A DNA stretch of 64,000 nt, taken from Cycas panzhihuaensis (taxonomy: Eukaryota > Cycadophyta). A program made the translations under genes and the position numbers. The notes under the pieces are model-generated. The model saw only the letters and a list, made by a program, of their open reading frames with translations, was not told the DNA's origin and did no database searches. This document shows positions 55,761 through 64,000 of this stretch, piece by piece (positions within the stretch are counted from its first letter, which is position 1; each line of letters opens with the position of its first letter). The stretch is taken from the NCBI GenBank assembly GCA_023213395.1, contig CM041465.1, forward strand, positions 251,417,741-251,481,740, read 5' to 3'.

Positions 55761-57380
55761 GATCAGAGAGATTATCGGATTCTTGACTCTAGAGCATAGA
55801 AGCATATCTCTTACCAAAAACACAACTTTGATACGGTGAACTAAAATCATAGTGGTGTCGAAATCATCCTTGGAGATGCTCATGTATTGCTGATGAAAGG
55901 TATCGAGGGAGTATCTATTGCAGGTGGTAAGTTTACCGGGGTATATTACGTACCCAAGATGTAATTGAATCTACTTTCAGCTCAGGAGATCTGCAAACAA
56001 GGTATGAAGGTGGAGCTATACCATGATAGATGCCTGATTAAGGATCTGAAGCAAAATTTCTTTGTCATTACTACTGGGAAAGTTAAAGACAACTTTTGGG
56101 TGTTTGAGAAATTTCAATTTCAGAAGAAGTTTTATGCCTTTGTCGCCAACGCCGATGATGTGAGTAAACTTTGGCATGATTGCCTAGGACATCTTGACTA
56201 TAGGGCCATTGCACTATTAAAGAGGTTGAATATGGTAGAAGGATTACCATTAATTTCCTGCTCAGATGATGTTTGTGAAGGGTGGATGTATGACAAGCAT
56301 CATCGCTATCCTTTTGCTCGAGATAATAGCTAGAGAGCCAAACAGATGCTAGAGCTTGTGCATTCAGATATAATGGGACCACTCCCAAACCCTTCAATAT
56401 CAGAAACTCGTTACACTCTTGTGTTTGTGGATTATTACACAGAGAAAGTATGGGCATACTTTTTGAAGAAAAAGTTAGATGTGTTTGATCGCTTTTGTGA
56501 CTGGAAAGCGATGGTGGAAAATGAAAGTGATAAGAAAATTAAGTCATTAAGAATTGATAATGACAAGGAATATGACAATCATGCATTTAATCTGTTCTGT
56601 TGTGATCATGGTATAAAGCAGGAATTTACGATCCCATATACCCCACAACAGAATGGAGTTGTTGAAAGAAAGAACCATACCATGATGGAGATGGCGAGAT
56701 GTATGATGCACAGTAAAAACCTGCCACTAATATTTTGGGTAGAGGCTATGGTGATTACTGTTTATATTTTGAATCGGGTACCCACTCAGGACGTTCGTAG
56801 CATAACCCCCGAAGAAAAATCGGTCGGTTGGAAGCCTATCATTAGCCATTTGAAAACCTTTGGGTGTATTGGATATGCCCACATCCTAGATGACACTCGC
56901 AAAAAGTTGGATCAGAAAAGTCTGAAGTGTATATTCATGGTGTATAGTGATCAGAATAAAGCTTACAAACTATGGCATCCATAGGGGAGAAAGATTGTGG
57001 TTAGTCGGGATGTAAAATTTGATAAGTCATTGATGTATCATGCTGATAAATCATTAGAAGAGCCTTTTTACCCCCCACTACTCCCATTCCTAGATTCATC
57101 AGGTGAAGAGGACGATGAGCTAATCACTGGAATACATGAGGAAGCAGGACCAAGTGGGTCGAGTAATAGTGAGGAGCCGCCGCGAGAAGAAGCACCTCCA
57201 GCAATGGGTCCTTCTATACCATTATGGGTAAAGAAGATTATTGAAGATTCCAGTGTGGCGATGCATACCCTTACTGATGAAAGGCGAACAAGAAGTCAAC
57301 ATGCCAGTCGAACTCTGCTGGTAGACACCAATAACTCCAACGATCTTGATTCGTTTGATGAGGCAAAAGGAGATCCATGA
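55761..57380 (+). pseudogene. C2 protease and integrase
   Basis: Same frame as gag. The protease motif is degraded (ILDSRA-stop, near 55785; Gly of Asp-Ser-Gly is Arg). Pre-integrase WHDCLGHLDYRAI is followed by C and GWMYDKHH. Integrase: HSDIMGPLP, RIDNDKEYDN, YTPQQNGVVERKN keeps Asp, Asp and Glu. Stops are near 55797, 55842, 55962, 56331 and 56982. The linker to RT is acidic (GEEDDELITGIHEEAG). Confidence 0.8.
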
Positions 57381-58890
57381 TGGAGAGTATGGTTCGCTTA
57401 TGAACAACGATACATGGGATTTGGTTTTGCTCCCTCTGACGAAGAACCTTGTTGGATCAAGTGGGTCTATAAGACAAAGTTTCGCTCCGATGGAGAGGTG
57501 GACAAGTACAAGGCCAGGGTTGTCGCTCAAGGGTTCAAAATAGAAAGAAGGAATTGACTATGAGGAGATGTTTGCACCAGTCTCCACGATGACAATGGTT
57601 CGGTTGATCATTTCCTTAGCAGCTGTTTACAGTTGGGAGTTATACCAGATGGATGTCAAGTCCGCATTTCTTAATGGAGATCTAAAGGAGGAGATATATA
57701 TGTCACAACCTCTAGGATTCATTAAGGAAGGCTAGGAGCATTTTGTATGCCAGTTAAAGAAATCAATCTATGGCCTGAAACAAGCACCTCACGCTTGGTA
57801 TGAGAAGATGGATGCTAAGTTAAAAGTTGAAGGTTTTGAAAATTTTGAACTTGACCCGAATTTGTATGTGAAAAGGAGAGGGACTTCAATAATTGTTTGT
57901 GTGGTTTATGTAGATGATTTGATAATTAGAGGAAATTCTACCAAGACTATTACAGAAGTCAAGTCCAATTTGGGAGCTTCTTTTGACATGACAGACCTCG
58001 AGAGACTTCACTATTTCTTAGGCATTCAGATCAGGCAGATGGATGATCGGATCATGTTGTTGTAGTCACAGTACGTGAAGAACCTACTGGAGAAGTTTGG
58101 GATGTAGAATTGTAAACCTGTTGCAACACCATGTGTCAAGGGCCCAAGATTGCAAAAAGATATGGCCAAAACCTCTATAGATGGAATGAAGTATCGTCAG
58201 TTAGTAGGGAGTCTAATTTACTTGAATCATACCAGACCAACTATTGCCTATGTTGTTGGCTTGGTTTCTCGCTATATGCAGAATCCTCAGGAGCCTCATT
58301 GGGTTGCAGCAAAGCAGATTCTAAAATACCTGAAGGGGACAATCAATCTTGGTCTCAAATATCGTTGACGTGAGGAGACAAGGTTGCATGGCTACACAGA
58401 TGCTGATTGAGGAGGAGACTCTGACAATCAAAAGTCCATTGTTGGATACATATTTGGTGTCAGTAATGGATTTGTTTCTTGGCAATCGAAGAAGTAGCAA
58501 ATAGTGGTGCTATCTTCTACAGAGGTTGAATATCAAGGACTCAGTGCAAGTGTGAAGGAAGTTGTATGGTTGCAAGGTCTCTTGGAGTTTCTTGGAGTTT
58601 CAAATGGACATTTGATTATTTTTGTTGATAATCAGAGTACCATTCGTCTGTTGAAGAATCCAAAGTTTCATACACGTACGAAGCATATTGAGATTCAACA
58701 CCATTACATCCATAAACAGATCAAGTCAGAGAAGCTGTAAGTCGACTACTGTCCAAGTGAATTCCATCTTATGGAGGTGTTCACCAAACCACTTACTGAA
58801 GATCAATTCACAAAGATGTGTACCAAATTAGGACTCACCAATGTTATTCTTGAGGGGGGATGTATCGACAAGGATAAAGAAGTTGTAGGA
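57381..58890 (+). pseudogene. C2 reverse transcriptase and RNase H
   Basis: Frameshifts occur near 57370-57445 and 57540. RT keeps YQMDVKSAFLNGDLKEEIYM, LKKSIYGLKQAPHAWYEKMD and VVYVDDLIIRGNS (YVDD intact). Stops are near 57736, 58063 and 58107. RNase H: YRQLVGSLIYLNHTRP, then YTDAD-stop-GGDSDNQKSIVGY and LSSTEVEYQGLSAS. The reading ends near 58890 before the polypurine tract. Confidence 0.8.
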
Positions 58891-58959
58891 TAGTCGCGGC
58901 CTTTGTGATAACACAACTGTTGCAGGTTGCAAGCTCCCCACATTCACATTAAGGGGGGA

Positions 58960-59307
58960 TGTTAACATGGCATTTGTTTGTTAAGCCATGGTTTAATGTT
59001 CATATGGTTTAACTAATGGTGATTAACGAAAATGTACAGGAGATATTCGGAGGGTCACAACCCTTGTCGGGTGACACCTCTTGAAAGGGTATATATATCC
59101 TAGAGCCCTTATATTTCGATATATCATTGGAGTGTAATCAATGTGATCCAAAGGATCTTTTGTAGTGGATTTTTTCTTGAAAGGGTTTCCCACATAAATC
59201 CTATGTACTGTGCATTTGTATTCCGTGTTTATATTTGTTTGCTTGTTGTGTATAGTTAAAGATTCTGTGGATAGGAACATACATGTATGATTTTATGTTC
59301 CTGAACA
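58960..59307 (+). repeat. C2 3' LTR
   Basis: 348 bp, TGTTAACATGG...TTCCTGAACA, followed by TSD AAGCA. Confidence 0.95.
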
Positions 59308-59464
59308 AAGCATTACCCATAGAAAAGTATAGCATTGAAAATCCTCCATTAAGTGTTAATAAGAAGCAAAGGAGAAACTTATAAAAAGCCCTTATCTTCT
59401 TAAAAAGAAAAATAAAAATTTGAAAGATATATTGAAAACCCTACTACTTGGAAAATTTTGATGG

Positions 59465-59645
59465 ACCCTTAGCATGTGTTGCTTTGGGAGGACTCATGGG
59501 TAGTTTACCCCTTTGCATGTGTTGCTTAGGCAAGACCCTTGAGTATGATTTTATTACTATACATGTATTCCTTAGCATGCATTGCTTCAGGATAGTTTAC
59601 CCTTAATTGCATGTGTTGCTTAGGGTGGATCCTTGCGTACTATTT
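59465..59645 (+). repeat. Imperfect tandem units around TTAGCATGTGTTGCTT
   Basis: Four units share GCATGTGTTGCTTAGG-like cores (near 59472, 59514, 59573 and 59612) and GTAGTTTACCC-like links. Spacing is irregular (about 40-60 bp). No coding frame is kept. Confidence 0.6.
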
Positions 59646-59919
59646 ATGTGTGTCTTTTTGCCATTGATGTTTGAAGAAAGAATGCTTATGAAATTCTCTT
59701 AGAAGTACATGTGCATGGATTTTCCTTGATCTCTTTCTCGTACGGGATTGAGAGGGGTATGAGGAATGCATTAACATTTACTAAGATGGATCAACCGGGA
59801 GATAGGATGCATGATACCCTCTTTATGCATGATACCAAATAGGAAGACCCCTTAATGCCTCTTGACGACAAATGGAAATTGGGGTATATGTCTCTTAGTG
59901 AGACTAGTCCCTTAGTGGG

Positions 59920-60285
59920 AAGAGATAGCATCCTTGAGGGATAGGCCCTCTAAATTTGATAACCAGTTATCCGGTGATTATATTTATGTGCCACATATAA
60001 TAAATAAAAGATGTCATCCTTCAAGAGGGAGTGGTCTCTTCGCATGTGGAAGATGGCCTAGTACATCTAAGGGAGGATGTGGATTGTTGTGTGTGTGCGG
60101 TTGGCTTAGTGCAACATTCAATGTCTAAAAATGAGTCCATGACACCATTCCTATATTTGGTGTGTGGGAGCACTACCATAGATTTGGAGCATTGCAGAGG
60201 GAGGAGGTGTAAGGCACTGTTCTAGCCTGGGGCTAGGTTCAATGCATATAGGAATACCTTATGATGGGTTGTGAAGCCTAGTAAG
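59920..60285 (+). repeat. Repeat R2, copy 2
   Basis: Collinear with 15470-15915 (CCTATATTTGGTGTGTGGGA, CAATGCATATAGGAATACCT, GATGGGTTGTG). Ends are not defined. Confidence 0.55.
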
Positions 60286-61323
60286 TGCTATCCCATTCCT
60301 ACTTAAATCAATGAATCACTTCCTCTCTTAAAAGGAGTAAATCAGATATTAATTTTATTAAACAAAGGGTTTTGCAAGTTGGAGAGGGGGTGGAACGTTA
60401 TACCTGACAACATTCCTACTAGAACCAAATGTTCCAGCACATAGCATATAAGAATTGACAGAGTTCTAAGTAAGAGGTCAGCATGCCATTCAATGGAAAC
60501 ATTCCAAATGGTTTGTCTTGTTTTTTCTTCCAAGCATTCTGTTTGAAAAAATAAAGAGGGTAGAAAATGCCAATTGACATTTAAGAATCATTTTTATCTC
60601 AGTCAATAGATGAATGTGCCCAAATGCCAGATGGGTCAAAGTCATCAATTATCACAGTAGGGTGGAAAAGATTTATGCTACTTCCACATTTGTATTGATA
60701 CAAACAGACAATCAAAACCATTATAGAGCTAGTAGCTCAAAATATGACCATGATAGAAATATCAACTAAGAATTTGCCATGGGGAGATAAGGGAAGTGAT
60801 GTGGATTAGGGGATCACCAGCTAAGTAATATGCAAACTAGGAGCAAAGTTGTATTTTGGTGTTATAAAAATTGAAGGCCTAAGGGACAAAGAAATGTGGT
60901 GGATGGGGAAGATGTTCATGTCAAAGTTCTTGGGGAAAAGGAAACTCATTTATTAATCCATAGGTATGTTGACAATACTACAAGATATGCAACAAGGTGT
61001 CACACTCAATTAGAGTGCATACCTCACACAATCCATTAGAAAACAAACATAGGAGTTCTAAGGGGAGAAACCAAATTTTAAACACTCATCCCTATTGTTG
61101 GGTGTATTATTTGTGTAGTGTCCTACATTAGAACCACAACAAGAGGAAATTGTGGACAACTAAGCATTAATGGAGTGATGAACTAGGGCATTCCTATACG
61201 ATGTTAAGTCAAATCAAGTTAAGGAACAAGTTATAACAATAATGAGAAAAATTGTAGCACAACTCCATGGAGATGTTGCAGAACTCCCTCATAGAAGACC
61301 TAAGAGGAAGGCCATGAAGTAGG
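60286..61323. other. Unassigned DNA
   Basis: AT-rich, with short ORFs only and no recognised repeat or RNA. It may be old repeat sequence beyond recognition. Confidence 0.4.
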
Positions 61324-61850
61324 TGTTAGACCTTTACGTTTAAATGTTAAGTCATGTATTTTATATTGTAAAGTTATATACTTTATGTAAGGGTACTTTG
61401 CCACCTAATGTGCTAAAGTACATACCCACATTCTTTCTAGTGATGTAATGTTGTGACTTAAGGGTCAATGTAACCCTCATGCACTTTTGCAATGTGAGTG
61501 CACATGGGTCAAGGCATGCACGTTTGACAATTGTCAAACATGCAACCCCATAAGATTCCTCTTCCTACTCTATATATTGAGACCATTTCTCATGTAGAGT
61601 ATGATGAGTGTGAGGTATTGTATTGTTATGCTACCCATTTGAATACAAGTTAATCTTGTTATTTGGAGATAGGAACAATTCCTACTCCTGCATTGTGAGT
61701 GTCTTCATATGCTTGAGTTTATGCTTGCTTAGTTGCTTGTCCATTTAGTGCTATTGATTTGATGCTAATCATTTGAATCTTTTAGCATACTTTCTCTCCA
61801 AGTGATCTTAGGTTGTCCTTGTGGTATTGGAGCACATATCACCTTTAACA
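61324..61850 (+). repeat. C4 5' LTR
   Basis: 527 bp, roughly 70 percent similar to the C1 LTR by eye, with identical TATA region and similar ends. Confidence 0.75.
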
Positions 61851-62924
61851 TTTGGTATTTAGATCAAATTGGAGAGGAGTGTTTGTTGCTTGAAGGCTTG
61901 AGAAAGTGCACCAAACCCTTGGTGACCTTTGTTCTTCGAAGGTGATCCAAGGCCAAGTTTGGCTTTATTTTCTGCATTTTTTATCATCTCAAAGTATTTG
62001 TAGGTTAGAAATTTACAAATTTAATTTCTAAGAATCTTTTGAGGCTTAGTTTATAATTGCAACAGTAAAAATACAAACAAAACACTATTTTTCTTTATTT
62101 TTCCACAACAAAATTTATTTTGTAGGGTTTCTTTAGCAAATCTGTAGATTGCTCTCTGTTGCTAGCCTCAAACCCTCTACAACCTGCTCATCTCATACTT
62201 TGTTTGCACCTAGGCATCTCCACACTAAGTTGGATGGATTTCTCATAAAGCTGGTTGTCTTAACAAGAGAAAAGAGGCTCATCTCAGTTTGTATAACCTT
62301 GCTATTCGCATTCTGAGGTTCTCTACAAGTAGTTGTGCCTTGGCATGATGATCTCTAGTGAGTAAATCTCACTCATGAAGGAGTTTTATCCCTATGGTTG
62401 TTCGTTTGTCTCCCACTGTTCGTGCACCCTCACGAGATTACAAATGGCTCAATCTCCTTCATCACTTCATCAAATCAAGTGAAACTTGCCCAGAACCATT
62501 GCATACTAGAGAATCACACTACTAGACTTAGTTCCTAATTTAGTAGTCTCATTCGATCGTGTGGATCAACTGTATTCTTGTTTTTGCACCGCTACACAAC
62601 CACTCAAGTTTTTTGAATATATTTTGATTTCAAACATTGTAAGTTAAAACTTTGTGTTATGTAATAGGGATATTCCCCTTTTGATAATCAACAATTTCCT
62701 AAAGTTTTACCTTTTAAGCTTTTTTTTTTAATATTATTTTATCATATTTCAAGCCAAATGACAATTTTTTATTTTTTGAGTTTAAATAACATATTAAAAA
62801 ATTTGCTCGTGTTCATTAACTCAAAAATTAGTGATTTGACTTGCTTTTAGTACTCTTTGTGAAAAATTCACATTGTTTTTTTAAGGCTTGCTGTGAGGTG
62901 TCCTATTACTCTTAGTCATCAAAA
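61324..62924 (+). mobile_element. C4: 5' LTR and leader of a C1-like copia, truncated
   Basis: The LTR at 61324-61850 is a diverged relative of the C1 LTR in the same order (TGTTAGACCTTTACG start, CTCTATATATTGAGACC near 61570, TTTAACA end). The primer site is decayed (TGGTATTTAGAT, 61853-61864). The leader to 62924 shares CGAAGGTGATCCAAGG and TTTAAGGCTTGCTGTGAGGT-type words with the C1 leader. C5 inserts at 62925. The rest of C4 is not in the window. Confidence 0.75.
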
Positions 62925-63129
62925 TGATAAATTTGGTAAATGAGAATTGATTGATTAGTCGAGAAAGGCTCTCTTGATAAATACATGGAGATTAGGTAAT
63001 CACTTACCACATGTAAGCCACTTGTCAGAGTTACAACAAAGAGGGGTTGCCACATAACCTTCATTAATGACCCTAGAGGTACACAACCTAAAGTTACATC
63101 AATATTGTAGATAAAATATTTTTCTAACA
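62925..63129 (-). repeat. C5 3' LTR
   Basis: The right edge is fixed by the polypurine tract. The left edge TGATAAATTT at 62925 is set by the TG/CA rule and by where the C4 leader stops. Confidence 0.65.
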
Positions 63130-63149
63130 CCCTCTCTTAATGTTTTATC

Positions 63150-64000
63150 TATCTTATACCGAGATTATCTCTAAGAAACTGAAATTTGTCTTTGCTAAGA
63201 GGCTTTGTCAAGATATCTACAACTTGTTCATTGGTTGTACAATGTATCAACTCTATTTCTCTATTCAGAACCTTTTCTCTTATGAAATGATGATCTTTAT
63301 TGCACTGTGGTTATCACAATAAAGAGTGGTTGGACCATTCTATTTTGTTTTAAATTTGTTAGCAATTGTCTCAGCCATACTGCTTCATAATATGCACTTA
63401 CTATAGATTTGTATTCAACCTCTATAGAAGATAAAGCAATAGTTGGTTGCTTTTTGCTACTCCGGGATATTGCTGCTAAACCAAGAAAGAAGCAATATCA
63501 TGTAGTTGATTTCCTATATTCCCTATCTCCTGCCCAGTCAGAATCACTGTATCCAATTAGCTCTATTGTATTTGATTTGGTATAAGTCAACCCTAGGGCA
63601 GATGTGCCTTTTAGATACTTGAGTATTCTCTTTGTTGTAGTCCAATGTGATACTTTTGGTTCTTGATGTATCTGGAAACCACACCCATAGAATATGAAAT
63701 GTCAGGTCTAGTGGCAGTAAGATAAATTAGATTGTCAACTAGTTGCCTATACAGGGTTGCATTAACTAGAGCTCCTCTTGCGTCTTAAGTTAGAATAGAC
63801 CCTATTTCCATTAGTGTTGTGCAGTTGTTACAGTCTTCCATTTTGAATTTCTTTAGTAGATCCTTGGTATATTTGGTTTGAAATAATAAGATTGAATCCT
63901 CCTTCTATTTTACTTCTATACCAAGATAATAATGCAAAAATCCCAAGTTAGTCATTTTAAATTCTTTTTCCAACTAAGTTTTTATGACCGTAATTGATTT
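63150..64000 (-). pseudogene. C5 reverse transcriptase end and RNase H
   Basis: The minus-strand reading gives MTNLGFLHYYLGIEVK near 63940, YRQLVDNLIYLTATRPDISY near 63730, GYSDSDWAGDREYRKST near 63540 and KQPTIALSSIEVEYKSIVSA near 63430. Several stops and shifts follow. The typical copia order and the C3-like end support the call. Confidence 0.8.

Larger units (their letters stand above)
48095..59307 (+). mobile_element. C2: old Ty1/copia element containing C3; TSD AAGCA
   Basis: LTRs are at 48095-48442 and 58960-59307, each 348 bp and about 86 percent identical by eye. The TSD AAGCA is exact (48090-48094 and 59308-59312). The primer site TGGTATCAGAGC (48443-48454) abuts the LTR, and the polypurine tract AAGGGGGGA is at 58951-58959. 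The leader contains the younger C3. Order gag, protease, integrase, RT, RNase H. Confidence 0.95.
62925..64000 (-). mobile_element. C5: 3' part of a C3-like copia, runs off the window
   Basis: Minus strand: RT end and RNase H (64000-63150), polypurine tract TTAAGAGAGGG (63140-63130) and LTR 63129-62925 (205 bp, TGTTAGAAAA...TTTATCA). The tract and preceding codons (ATAAAACATTAAGAGAGGG) are the same as in C3, so the two are related. The 5' side and TSD are outside. Confidence 0.8.

Overview
The window reads as intergenic nuclear DNA from a large, repeat-rich plant genome. A seed plant is likely and a gymnosperm is plausible from the amount of old, nested LTR retroelement sequence, but this is inference. 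The plant-type features seen are Ty1/copia pol, Ty3 pol with FSGYNQ-type reverse transcriptase, initiator tRNA-Met and tRNA-Glu primer sites, and 5-bp target duplications. I found no host gene, tRNA, rRNA or bacterial-type locus. Almost every base that can be assigned belongs to LTR elements, nearly all of them broken.

Layout, left to right. 1-3306: minus-strand 5' part of a Ty3 element (G1) whose gag carries a 69-bp coding minisatellite. 3307-4455: mosaic of LTR and gag scraps. 4235-9357: minus-strand Ty3 relic (G2), split by a complete non-autonomous element A (4456-8064, TSD ATTTC). 9358-14265: a repeat, then non-autonomous element B (9950-13354, TSD TTAAA), then unassigned DNA. 14266-16090: unassigned or low-copy repeats. 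16100-16770: plus-strand Ty3 relic, hit by G3 (16771-24215, TSD GATAG). G3 is a Ty3 element lacking reverse transcriptase, RNase H and the integrase core but carrying an extra 3' ORF. 24311-39620: minus-strand Ty3 element G4, split by non-autonomous element C (26668-34702, TSD AAAAA), which itself contains non-autonomous element D (29891-33768, plus strand, TSD ATTCA). 40026-47792: copia element C1. 48095-59307: copia element C2 (TSD AAGCA) with copia element C3 (48670-53776) nested in its leader. 59308-61323: repeats and unassigned DNA. 61324-62924: 5' part of a C1-like copia. 62925-64000: minus-strand 3' part of a C3-like copia that runs off the window.

The most interesting system is the group A-B-C-D. 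These LTR elements have different LTRs but the same plan: an LTR with two shared small hairpin motifs, a tRNA-Met primer site, a leader with a conserved stretch before the start codon, and one long ORF (here called ORFx). ORFx has a gag-like N-terminus and a long unknown Ser/Pro/Phe/His-rich part that reaches almost to the polypurine tract. None has pol. They look like gag-only terminal-repeat elements (TR-GAG type) mobilised in trans. G3 is a second kind of non-autonomous element, built on a multi-zinc-knuckle Ty3 family primed by tRNA-Glu. LTR comparisons and nesting give a relative order: C2 and G4 are old, and C3, C1 and A are younger.
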